DNA of 41,659 nt from Cladorrhinum sp. PSN259 (lineage: Eukaryota > Ascomycota > Sordariomycetes > Sordariales > Podosporaceae), in NCBI GenBank assembly GCA_033725935.1, contig MU867152.1:1-41659 (forward strand), read 5' to 3'. The translations under genes and the position numbers were made by a program. Position 1 is the first letter of the stretch, and every line of letters begins with the position of its first letter. Of the stretch, positions 10,104 through 20,500 are shown in pieces. Below the pieces are notes generated by a model that did not search any database, was not told the origin of the DNA, and was given only the letters and a program-made list of their open reading frames with translations.

Positions 10104-10349
10104 GACCGTCGAGACGCTTGAAAATTCCCTAAAACAGGAAAATGATTCCCCTCGGCGATAATAGACTCAGATTGGAAAATGTCTTCCACCAACTCATCCT
10201 TCTTGACGCCAGTCAGCACTACGCTGTCACCTCTTATCTGCACAGGAGCACGTGTGTAGGACAAGAACTTCACCTTTGCTATCAGTCGTATAATTCTGGT
10301 CTATGTGAGCAAACTAAAACTCGCTAGCCTGTGTTTACGGTGTAGGGTC

Positions 10350-10483
10350 ATTGGCCTCGGTGAAGCCATCACAGACCTGAGGCGTCCGCCAAGCAGTTGA
10401 CTCGGACTCCATCATGATCACATTTGAAGTTTGGAAGGCTCATGAGTGCGCTTATTGACCCCCGTGAAGCTATCACAAACCGG
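10350..10483 (+). repeat. Two imperfect direct repeats in the divergent promoter
   Basis: GGTGAAGCCATCACAGACC (10359-10377) and CGTGAAGCTATCACAAACC (10463-10481) match at 16 of 19 positions, 104 bp apart. Similarity extends weakly on both sides. They could be paired binding sites for a regulator of the precursor/oxidase pair, or chance similarity. Confidence 0.4.
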
Positions 10484-10719
10484 TGGACACTTGGGGTGTC
10501 GTATGATCATTCCTCATATCGAAAAGTTGGACTGATATCGATGGGGAGAGTCCGAGTCACCCATGGGATTGATGCAGCTTCCTCACAGCGATATGTCAGC
10601 ATCAGCCTCCTAGTTCCTCTGGCAAGAGTGTTCTGCCCCAACTTGAAGTATATCATCCTTCGTATCCCCGCAGGTGCACATCTTCGAATATTCAAATTTC
10701 TCGTGACCAGTCCATCGGA

Positions 10720-11708
10720 ATGTCGTCAACCGAAGAAGAGAGCAAGCCATTTCTGAATGGTGACCACGGTCAGCATGATCGGTATCTTGGACAGAACCGG
10801 CGACGCCGCCGTGATCAACTGCTTCACGTTTTGCTATTTGTTTTTCATACAGCCTTCTTCATTCTGAATGCTGCTCTGTTCATTCATGCATCTCCTTCTC
10901 AGATCTCAGATCCAGACGACTTCAAGACATTTTGTAAGTCAACTCCGGGGGTGAGCCCTTGATAGCAATCAAGGCATTGACTCCATCTCAGCACCCGTGA
11001 GGTCAGCTGTTCGATATAAAGTTCAAGACTTCCAGTACAGCCATGGACGAAGTTCATTTATCGGCGAACCTCGTCCTGAATTGGACCAAGCGTGGTCAAA
11101 GTTGCTGAGTCGTAAGGCTACCTAACCTCATTCATCGATCCCTGTTATGTGTTCCCGACCGTGACCCTGATGCACTTCTATCTTGTTCCTAGCATCCGTT
11201 ATCCGAATTACCGAATCCGAAATGAGAAAGATGAACAAAACCTCCGTCGCAATTAGAGACGGCAGCGGGTATCTTGGCTACATCGAAGCCATTCACATGC
11301 TTCACTGTGTCAAACGGATTCACCAGTCTCAATATCCTGAGCACTACCCAGACTTGAAAGCCGAAGGCGAACTTGATCCAGATCACTTGGGTGAGTGTCC
11401 CTTTTCTACCGAACCTCCCTTTCCAAGTCCGATTAACCTAGGTACTTGTATACTAACAGTGACTCGTACCAGGTCACTGTCTCGAAATTCTGCGCGAGGG
11501 CATCTTATGCAACGCCGACGTGACGGTCAACACATACCACTGGGACCCAAACAGGCCAGGAAGGTTCAAAGGGAACAGAGGAGGCGCGAGGAAATGCACA
11601 GACTGGGATGGCATATCAGCATGGCTTGAAACCAGGCATCTTGATGCGATAGGAAATCAGAAATTTCTCAGCACTCTCGTCCCTGGACCCGGAACGGAGG
11701 GCCCCTGA
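10720..11708 (+). CDS. UstYa-like (DUF3328) oxidase
   Basis: Four exons, 10720-10933, 10992-11111, 11193-11390 and 11473-11708, all with GTAAGT/GTAAGG/GTGAGT donors, give 255 residues. A cytosolic Arg-rich N-terminus (QNRRRRRDQ) precedes one membrane helix, LLHVLLFVFHTAFFILNAAL. Exon 2 supplies the family signature SPVRSAVRYK and a substrate-side segment with ELDQAWSKLL. Both HxxHC motifs are intact: HMLHC (about 146-150) and HLGHC (about 176-180, assembled across intron 3), followed by LEILREGILCNADVTVNTYHW. Members such as UstYa, UstYb, AprY and CctO-type proteins act in oxidative cyclisation, chlorination or hydroxylation of small peptides. The divergent repeat precursor is the obvious candidate substrate; that link is inferred. 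Most dikaritin loci carry two or more such genes, but only one is seen here. It converges with the lipase gene, 71 bp apart. Confidence 0.92.
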
Positions 11709-11779
11709 GATAGATAGGACAAGTTTCAGTCATCAATAAATTCACACACACACCCTTTTATGTTTTCGCATTACAGCGC

Positions 11780-13282
11780 TCACCATCCATGGACCTTGTC
11801 ATCTTCTAACATCTTCACTCTCTCCGCGTACGTAATCCGCTTATGAACCTCCAACCTACAAAACAATAACCCCTCGAGGACCTCCCTCGGTAGCTCCAAA
11901 GTCCTCGTCACCACCTCTTCTTGCTTCTCCCCTTCCAGCCTCGTAACCAACACAACTACCTTGCCCACATGACTGTACCTTGGCGGCGGAAACCTCCAAA
12001 AACCACCTTCAACACAGCTACCAACCCTCGTGTCCTCGGAAGACCAAGTTGATACACCCTTCAACCCAAACTCATCTTGATCCCCATCCTTCTCGGGAAG
12101 CAACTCCAACCCATCCAGTCCTCGCATACTCCTCAACAAATTCACCATACTCAGAATATACGGTCCATCAATCCTACTCACCATATCAAACTCATTTACA
12201 ATATTCAAATGTACCCCTCTTTCAGTTCCATCCTCTTCCTCTGCCTCCAAAACACCGGAAACACAAGGCGGCGCCCCAAAGGTGACACACGAAACCTTTC
12301 TTTCCGTCCCCAACAATGCGGCCCGAAACCGAAGAAACAACAACGTGGCCACCGCCCCTCCAGCGGAATGACCAGTGAATATTAAATTCTCAGTTGTTTG
12401 TCCGGCACTACGAATTCGCTGTTCGATAATTTCCGACAGGGCTCGGGCGTCGTTAAGAAAGCCCGAGTGAGCAGATACCGCTGTGGATGAGTTCTTCATT
12501 TTAAAAAAGAAAACAAAGTCAGTACTGGCCGCAAAATGGTGATCTGGAATGGGTATTGTTATTAAAAAAAAGAAAAAAAAGAAAAAAACACCGACAAGAA
12601 ACTTCCTTGCGTCCCTAGGTTCCCCGTTCAAGTTGACGATACCGTCGACGGTTGATGCCGTCCCGCGGATGGCGATTACCAACGCGGGAAAGAATCGAGA
12701 TTTAATTTCTGAGCTGTGAGTAGGGGAGGAAGCGGAGGAGACGAGATGGGTGGCCATGGCTTTGAATGTTCCTCCTGGTGATGGTGAGGTGATGTGGTCG
12801 GGTGCGAAGCTGTGATAAGTCGAGTCGGGGATCTTGGATGCAGAGGAGGAGGTTTGGGTGTATGTGGCCAGGGCGCAGGTCCATGTTGCTGAGATTAGCT
12901 GTGCAGTTTCTTGCGAACTGGAAAAGATGTTAGGGTACATAATGTGAAAGGGGAGGGGAAGGGAAGGTGCCAGTGGGTATGTTTACATGTTACATTGGTA
13001 GTTGGCTATGTCAGCGTCGGATATCTTGGAGTTGGTGTATTTGGAGGCTTCCGTGTCCAGTTCTGGGAAGAGGATACGGAGACGGTCTACGGGATTCGGA
13101 CCATCAAGATCAATTTGATCCAGCGCTGTTCCAAGGGCATCAGACAGCTCGGCCGTTGCCGCTGAGGCGCCCTGAGAATTGTCGATGAATGTGAAACCGG
13201 AGACGGAAGAGCTTGCTGCGGTTCTTGATGCTGATGCGCTGGTTTTTGGATGCTTTTTCGTTAGTCGAAATAGACGACCCAT
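11780..13282 (-). CDS. Class 3 (Rhizomucor-type) lipase domain protein
   Basis: Three exons: 13282-12987, 12917 to about 12590 or 12596, and 12493-11780, giving about 445 residues. Intron 1 (GTAAAC, ending TTTTCCAG after a CTAAC branch point) is secure. Intron 2 lies in an A/T-homopolymer tract, is in frame, and its donor is ambiguous by two codons. The lipase core shows the oxyanion-side strand VIAIRGTAS, then VNLNGEPRDARKFL, HSGFLNDA, the nucleophile elbow TGHSAGGA, a catalytic-Asp region NEFDMVSRID and a C-terminal His in RYSHVGKV. There is no signal peptide; the N-terminus is basic (MGRLFRLTKKHPK), so an intracellular acyl-hydrolase is likely. Substrate unknown. Its closeness to the RiPP-like pair does not by itself imply a role there. 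Confidence 0.85.
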
Positions 13283-14504
13283 CTTTTAATCACAACGAAT
13301 TTACGATGTTGAAATTGAAGTCTTTCTACGCTTACAGGCCCATCAAGATGTCAAATGTTTCAGCCTTCAGAAATTGGAAGTTGTGAGGCTGCCCGTCCGC
13401 GGGGGCCTCACCGCGCACCAATCCCTCCCGCGCCCAGCTCCCCAGGGCGATCAAGTGAGCCCTTTCCCAAAACGGAAGTTTGTAAATTCGAATCGGAGTT
13501 GAGGTTGGGACTTTCTGTTCTCCGTCCCTTCAGAGCCGGCTTGGGGATTTGGACCAAGCATCATCTCAGGCATTTGTTTCCATGACACGTCCAAGCCCGT
13601 CTTTGAGATTGTCACTTTGCTGTGTTGTTATCACCGCACAAATACCCAATGTTGCACAAGACCAATTGAGTCAATGGACGAGTTAAAATTTCATGTTTAT
13701 GACTGCCCGATCAAAGAAAACAAAGCCCCATTGTGCTATTTGTGCCGGTCAACAAGAGAGAGGATGACTGTATTCGCGCTCTCGTCTTACCACGCCGGCA
13801 TCGGGCATGACTGGGTGTTGATATTCAGGATGATCTACATCCAAGACATTGCTGACGCCACACGTGGAAGAAAAGCCGTGATGATGACATTGACAGACGT
13901 GGCTTGCGAAGACCAGAGAGAAACATGTTGGGAGGGGAATAAGCAAGCTTGGGCTATTGGTTTCTGTGAGGGGGTTGCCTCGTGCCTTAAACCACGTGTT
14001 GAACAGTTGACGTATCGCAGCTGCGGAAGGGAGGGGTCGAAACCACGGATGAAATTCATCAACTGCAGGTGGTCGACTGTGAAGTAAGTTGCAGAAGAAG
14101 GTGGGGCCTGATGTGGTCCCCGCCTGCCCACAGACCCCATGCGCCATTCAACCGACGGCCAACAATAGCGCCTACTGGCATTGATTGGCATGCTGCTACC
14201 GCCAGCGTTATTCCGTATTGTCAAAGGGACCGGAGGCCACGGAGTCCCTTTGACGACAAGCAAACGGCCAAACCTTGCAAATCTCTCTTTTGGTTTGGGA
14301 TATCAACGACATTCTCCCCTTCTTCCCCTCTTTCTTTTTTTACTTTCTCTCTATCCAAGGTTCCCTCGACGCCTCATGCAAGTTAAAACAACACCTCTGT
14401 GGATTCCAACGAACGACCTGCAGCCCGCCAAAGCAACAACCGAATCCACACAACTCGATTGACACTGCGATTCGTCCGATTGCGGGCACGCGCAGATAGC
14501 AGTC
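13283..14504. other. Divergent intergenic region, lipase / nuclear protein
   Basis: 1.2 kb with no supported gene. A CT-rich stretch at about 14315-14360 resembles the pyrimidine-rich zones common just upstream of fungal start sites. Confidence 0.55.
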
Positions 14505-15680
14505 ATGGCCGCAACAACGCCATTTTCGACTCCCAAGAGAAAGCGCGAGGAAATGACGGCCGACGACGTTATTCCAGAGCAGAATGCATTGTCCAATTTC
14601 GCATTTGCCCTCGATTACTCGGTCAGCGATGGCAGCGTCAGTCCGCGGACGAGCGTCACACACAGCTTCCAGGGTCTCGCCTTGGAAAGTGGGGGTGGGG
14701 TCACCAGGTACCGCAGCGGTGCAGGCGCCTCACCATCGCTTGACCCGAACAATTTGACATCCATGGATATCGACATTGATGACGGAGCTCAGCAGCGCAA
14801 ACGCGCTAGGTTGCCTGACTTCGACATGTTCGCTGCCGCCGACCCCTCTGCGGCTATCCGAGCAGACGTCGGCTCTGTGGAGCCGACACCATCATCCCTC
14901 GACGGCCACTCACACCCCACTTCCACCACTTGTGCCTCTCCGACCGAAAAGCTCAGGAAAGTGAGCCATCCTTCCGCGCGCCGACAATGGTCTCCCAAAT
15001 TGTGTTTTGAGGTAGATACAGCCATAATTGAGCAAAGTGAGAGATTCGCCAACACAAATGGGGCAACCGAGAAACCCAGTGTCAGATTCAGTGCCGACGA
15101 TAATGGCACGGGCGCTGGCACAGAGACTACCACCACAGCCTCCGTAGACAGCGACCAGAGTAACACCAGCAATGAACTACCGACCGATGCTGCCCTCCGG
15201 CAAAAGTCACCCATTGGAACATCTAAACCCCGCACCAAACGAGCCGGTACGCCACCACCAGCAGCCTTCAGAACAAAAACTGCAAAGTCCTCCTCGGAAA
15301 CGGTTGTCGACCCCATCCGTGCCAGTTTGACATGGCACGACGACGAGATCACAATCTACGACCCAGATGACTCGGACGATGACGGGACAGGGATCAATGG
15401 CATTGGATTCAAGCCTACACCTGCGATTGCGTACGCCCGGACTGTGAAGCGCAAGCAGCAATTGGCCGAGTATAAGAAGCGGGAGGAGAGGGAGGCAAGA
15501 GCTAGGAGAAGTCAGCGGAGAGGAGCTGGCACCACGACGGCCAGCGGAAGGGTCAGCAGTCCGGCGAGGTCGTCGATGGGTGATCTGAGCAAAGGTGGAG
15601 GGGCTTCCAAGAATGCAAAGGTCGAGCGAAGGCGGGTTCGGTTCTTGGAGTCCGTGGTCAAGGAGGCCATTGGAGTTTAA
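14505..15680 (+). CDS. Conserved fungal protein of unknown function, probably nuclear
   Basis: An intronless 391-residue ORF starting MAATTPFSTPKRKREE. The N-terminal two thirds are Ser/Thr/Pro-rich and disordered, with two basic clusters (TPKRKREE and QQRKRARLP) that look like nuclear localisation signals. The most conserved-looking part is C-terminal: SLTWHDDEITIYDPDDSDDDG, then GINGIGFKPTPAIAYAR, then a strongly basic helix (KRKQQLAEYKKREEREARARRSQRR), close in style to hypothetical proteins of many Pezizomycotina. No enzymatic motif. An overlapping antisense ORF at 14789-15352 is a GC-bias shadow. I cannot assign a function. Confidence 0.8.
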   Translation: MAATTPFSTPKRKREEMTADDVIPEQNALSNFAFALDYSVSDGSVSPRTSVTHSFQGLALESGGGVTRYRSGAGASPSLDPNNLTSMDIDIDDGAQQRKRARLPDFDMFAAADPSAAIRADVGSVEPTPSSLDGHSHPTSTTCASPTEKLRKVSHPSARRQWSPKLCFEVDTAIIEQSERFANTNGATEKPSVRFSADDNGTGAGTETTTTASVDSDQSNTSNELPTDAALRQKSPIGTSKPRTKRAGTPPPAAFRTKTAKSSSETVVDPIRASLTWHDDEITIYDPDDSDDDGTGINGIGFKPTPAIAYARTVKRKQQLAEYKKREEREARARRSQRRGAGTTTASGRVSSPARSSMGDLSKGGGASKNAKVERRRVRFLESVVKEAIGV

Positions 15681-16333
15681 GTTTATGGGAAGAATCTGGA
15701 AAACAGATTTTGGGAAGGCGTTTAGGGCGTCACGCAGCGACATGGTGGTGATGAGTTGATTCTTCTGGTTAGGGACTTGGAATGGGGACGAGGCTGCTTA
15801 TTTTCTGGGCAATTGGCGTTTTTGGGATTGGGATCTACGTCGGCAACAAGACAGGAAGCAATTAGGGATGATATCCAAGGCAGGATAAGGAGTTTTAAGG
15901 AAGAGATATCACAAGGGAATGGGAACAATAGTATCTGGGACACTGCGCAAAACAACGCTTTTCTCTCACATCCTCTTTGAAGATGATTACTCTACAGACT
16001 GGGAGTTTCTTTTGTTTCTTTAGGGGTGGGCAAGTTTGGACTTTCAACATTGCGAATATTCCCTCTCTCCTCTTTTTTTCTTCTTACATTTTTTTTCTTT
16101 CATGACAACCTTTACTTAGCATGGCCTATTTTCGTTAAATACCACTCATAGCATATTCAATGAGACACTTATTGAAAAAAATCAACAGACCAAGGTTAAT
16201 GCTCCAAATATGTTGTATTCAATTTGTGCATCTTGGTTTTTTTTTTGGTCTGTGTAGTCCTACAAGATATCATTACACCTTTTTTGTAAACACTCCATTA
16301 CCCTTGTGGTTTTGTATGTTACTGTAAACGCCC
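15681..16333. other. Convergent 3' intergenic region
   Basis: AT-rich 3' flanks of the two convergent genes, including a short T run. Nothing further recognised. Confidence 0.6.
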
Positions 16334-16879
16334 CTACCAAAACTTCAACCTCCCCACCCATCCACTTCCACCACCACTCTTTACTTTGTTTTGTTGTTCT
16401 TTTTGTTTCCTCACTTCCTCCTCAGCAGCCTTCTGCTGCTGCGCTTCCCTAGCCTCCTTGGCCCTCTGCTCGGCCTGCACTTTCCCGTAAACCTCCACCA
16501 CCCGCTTCAATTTTTCTTTTTCCTGCCGCCGACGGAACTGACAGTACTCGTACTGGCCTATTGATGCGACGACGCCGGCGCCTACGGCCCAGTTCGCCGC
16601 GCGCGGGACGGGGAGGCCGACGAGCCAGCGGATCACGCCGACTGCTGAGCCGGCGCCTATGCCTGTCAGGAGGCCCGTTCGTGCGCAGGGGGCTTGGTGG
16701 AAGGTTAGGAAGTCGGAGGGCTGGATTGTTTGTGCGGCCGAGATGAGGAGCTTATCTGGGTTCGTTGCGGGCGCTTGTTGGGATTTGGAAGAGGTTCGTT
16801 GAGGGGAGGTATTAGAGGAGGGGGTTTGGACCCAAGGTGGCGGGGATTCGGACGAGGAGGAGGGTTCTGGTTTGGACAT
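16334..16879 (-). CDS. cox20: COX20-like cytochrome c oxidase assembly chaperone
   Basis: A 181-residue ORF. The family core is SDFLTFHQAPCARTGLLTG, then GAGSAVGVIRWLVG, then AANWAVGAGVVASIGQYEYC and QFRRRQEKEK. This gives two closely spaced membrane helices flanked by conserved CAR and YEYCQFRRR motifs, as in COX20/FAM36A. The protein sits in the mitochondrial inner membrane and chaperones Cox2 during maturation and copper insertion. The N-terminal 50 residues are Pro/Ser-rich, and the C-terminus is a charged coiled coil (EQRAKEAREAQQQKAAEEE), both typical of fungal versions. It is divergent from POL2 with a 650-bp shared promoter. Confidence 0.9.
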   Translation of the reverse strand: MSKPEPSSSSESPPPWVQTPSSNTSPQRTSSKSQQAPATNPDKLLISAAQTIQPSDFLTFHQAPCARTGLLTGIGAGSAVGVIRWLVGLPVPRAANWAVGAGVVASIGQYEYCQFRRRQEKEKLKRVVEVYGKVQAEQRAKEAREAQQQKAAEEEVRKQKEQQNKVKSGGGSGWVGRLKFW

Positions 16880-17529
16880 GTTTGTTGACTTTGAGTAGGG
16901 GGAGCTCCCGTCCCGTCGGGGGCCGAGGAGGGATATTGGATGAGGGTGTTTGGTGGGGGTTGCTGGGAGTTGTATGTGAGCAATTGAGCTTTGGGGGACT
17001 GGGTAAAGAGCAAAATTACATGTTTGGTGTCAATTGTGAAGCTATCACACCGAGCCCGGTTGCGATGCGCGTGAGCTCTCCAATCTTCTATCTGCAAGTG
17101 CCAAGTTCAATGTGGGACGTGCTCCAAGCTGTCATCGATGGTGGGGCAGCTACGGTTAATGCGGGTTAGGGTTCCTCTGCGTGCCGTGAATCTCATGTGC
17201 CCCACCACAGTCAGGCGCGTCGCGACAGGGGTAATCATTGCAACGCGGTTCAACGCGTTCTCTGCGGGAGAGTTTAATGGGTTTTGCCAACACGTGCGCC
17301 ATACACCAGAATTGTCGACGAAAGGCGTGGTCACCAATTCGCATATTTTCCTGCGACCTTGTACCGGATACCCTCATGAGCGAGCGGAATTGTTGTTTTT
17401 CGGCATAATCTTCTGCTCCAGAAGTCCATATCTACCATTTCCTCGACCTCTGCCCGACCAAGAGACCAAGGGGAATCTCTCACTCTAAAAGAGACCACCC
17501 CTGCTTGATATTCCAGTTCTACAATCACA
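16880..17529. promoter_or_regulatory. Divergent promoter, COX20 / POL2
   Basis: A 650-bp interval with no ORF of protein character. It contains an ACGCGT element (listed) and further CG-rich words such as GGCGCGTCGCGAC at about 17215. The POL2 start has a good context (CACAATGCCC). Confidence 0.5.
17253..17258. promoter_or_regulatory. MCB-like element upstream of POL2
   Basis: ACGCGT, 272 bp before the POL2 ATG. In yeasts this is the binding core of MBF (Mbp1/Swi6), which drives G1/S expression of replication genes including POL2. A single copy in a GC-rich region can occur by chance. Confidence 0.45.
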
Positions 17530-20500
17530 ATGCCCAACACGAGTCTCAGAAAACCACAGAATGGCTACCGTCGCGGTGGGAAGAAGATGGCCTACCATGG
17601 CCCGCGAACAAAAACATTCGCTGCGTCAACCAATGCGAGGGGAGAGGCAACATCAATAGACGAAAAATGGGAGCGAACGGCCCTTGCACACCAGATCGAC
17701 GAGAACATGGGGTTTGCGAGGTACGATGCTGGGAAGAAACGAGAAGGATGGCTCGTCAATGTCCAACCAACATCAATCGACGACCCACGAGTACCCGGCG
17801 GCGGCGGAAGGGCTGCTCTCGACTGCTACTTTATTGAGGAAGACGGTCAAACATTCAAGGCCACGGTCGAGTTCGAGCCATACTTCTTGATCGCCTGTCG
17901 GAAAGGGCACGAAGGAGAGGTGGAAGAGTGGTGCAAGCGTGTACCAGGCGGAGGGGTTGTCAAGTCTATAAAAAGGATTGAGAAGGAGGACCTCAACATG
18001 CCCAATCACCTGCTGGGCTACCGACGAACGTTCTTCGAGTTAAGGTTCTACAACGTGCAGGATTTGATGGCCGCGAGACGAGACATCATGCCTATTGCCG
18101 AGAAGAATAAAAAGGGCATGGATGCCATGGACACATATGCCGAGGTTGCAAAGTAAGAAACCCCTTTTTTTACCCGTCCAGGGCCCAGCTGGGGACATGG
18201 ATATACTCACAATAACGACAGTGCGAATGGCAACTTTGATCTGTTTGATGGCGATTCACGAATTGATGACCGACGACATAATGCATCTTTTGCGGAGGCG
18301 AGCGATTTCATTGTTGATATTCGGGAATATGACGTCCCATACCACGTTAGAGTAATGATAGACATGGGTAAGCCCCCCTTTTCCCTTTTGGAATCCTCCC
18401 CGTCTAACAAGTCTAGATATCCGTGTCGGTAATTGGTATTTTGTCGAGGCCAAAAATGGAGTCACAACAGTTACTCGGAACGAGGAGCACTTGGCTCCAG
18501 CAGATCCGGTTGTGATGGCTTACGATATCGAGACTACCAAGGCACCATTAAAGTTCCCGGACGCTGCTGTTGATCAGGTAATGATGATATCTTACATGAT
18601 CGACGGTCAGGGGTTCTTGATCACCAACCGAGAGATTGTATCCGAAGACATTTCCGACTTTGAGTACACTCCGAGACCAGAATATCCCGGCCCCTTCATG
18701 ATCTTCAACGAGCCAGATGAGAAGGCGGTCCTGGAACGGTTCTTCCTCCACATCAAAGAGGCCAGACCAACCGTCATCGCGACATACAACGGCGACTTCT
18801 TCGATTGGCCTTTTGTTGAAACTCGCGCTGGTTTTAACGGCATTGACTTGTACCACGAGATTGGGTGGAAGAAGGACAGCGAGGATCAGTTCAAGTGCAA
18901 CTACAGTGTGCACATGGATTGCTTCCACTGGGTCAACCGTGACAGTTACTTGCCCCAGGGCAGTAGAGGCCTCAAGGCCGTCACAGTTGCCAAGCTTGGC
19001 TACGATCCCGACGAACTTGATCCCGAACTCATGACACCGTACGCGCAAGAGAGACCACAGACGCTGGCCGAATACTCAGTCTCCGATGCCGTCGCCACTT
19101 ACTATCTGTACATGAAATACGTTCACCCTTTCATCTTCTCGCTTTGTACGATTTTACCCCTCGGTCCTGACGACACGCTGAGAAAGGGTACCGGTACACT
19201 CTGCGAAATGCTTCTCATGGTGCAGGCATACCAAAAGGGGATTGTGCTACCAAACAAGCACGTCCAACCGAAGGAGTCATTTTGGGAAGGACACTTGCTA
19301 GATTCCGAAACATATGTGGGTGGTCACGTCGAAAGTATTGAGGCTGGTGTCTTCCGCGCCGATATCCCGGTCAACTTTGCTGTGGACACGGGCGCCTGCG
19401 ATGAACTCCTTCGCGATTTGGATGCAGCCTTGAAATTCTTCATCACCGTTGAGGAGAAGAAGTCGCTGGATGATGTTGCCAACTACGATGAGGTCAAGGA
19501 GCAAATTTCGGCCCAATTGCTCAGCTTGAAGGAAACCCCTAACCGGCTTGAACGACCACTCATCTACCATCTTGATGTTGCTTCCATGTACCCAAACATC
19601 ATGACGACAAACCGTTTGCAGCCAGATTCCATGATTTCAGAATCTGACTGTGCGGCATGCGACTTCAACCGCCCGGGAAAGACTTGCGACAGGAGAATGC
19701 CTTGGGCCTGGAGAGGAGAATACTTACCGGCCAAGAGAGATGAGTACAACATGATCAGGCATGCTCTGGAAAACGAAAAGTTTCCCGGACGGTATCCCAA
19801 TGCACCACAAAGAACGTTTCACGAATTGCCAGCAGATGAGCAAGCAAACCTTATCAGAAAGCGCCTGCAGCTCTACTCACAAAAAGTCTATCACAAGATC
19901 CATGACTCGACAACCATTGTCAGGGAAGCCATCATCTGCCAGCGCGAGAACCCCTTCTACATCGATACTGTCCGTGATTTCCGAGATCGTCGCTACGACT
20001 ACAAGGGCAAAGCAAAGGTGTGGAAGGGTAAGACGGATGCCCTCAAAAGTTCAGGGGCATCGGCTACCGAGGTTGACAAGGCCAAGAAGATGATTATTCT
20101 TTTTGACTCGCTGCAGTTGGCGCACAAGGTCATTCTGAACTCCTTCTACGGATACGTCATGAGAAAGGGTTCTCGATGGTACTCCATGGAAATGGCAGGC
20201 GTTACGTGCTTGACGGGTGCTACGATTATTCAGCTTGCTCGGTCTCTGGTCGAACGGCTGGGGCGCCCCTTGGAGCTTGACACAGACGGTATTTGGTGCA
20301 TGTTGCCGGCGACATTCCCCGAGAACTTCTCCTTCAAGCTGAAGAACGGGAAGAAGATGGCCATGTCATACCCCTGTGTCATGCTGAACCATCTGGTCCA
20401 TGACAAGTTCACCAATGACCAGTATCAGACCCTGGTAGACCCTAAGACGTTCAAGTACGAGACGCACAGCGATAACTCCATCTTCTTCGAGGTTGACGGT

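Larger units (their letters stand above)
9969..10719. promoter_or_regulatory. Shared divergent promoter, precursor / UstYa gene
   Basis: A 751-bp interval between two divergent starts. It holds a strong TATA box on the precursor side and an imperfect direct repeat on the oxidase side (both listed). No ORF in it has protein character. Shared control of both genes is inferred from the arrangement. Confidence 0.5.

Noticed and set aside
13480..13500. tRNA B-box-like AAATTCGAATCGG
   Set aside because: No cloverleaf arms could be built around it.
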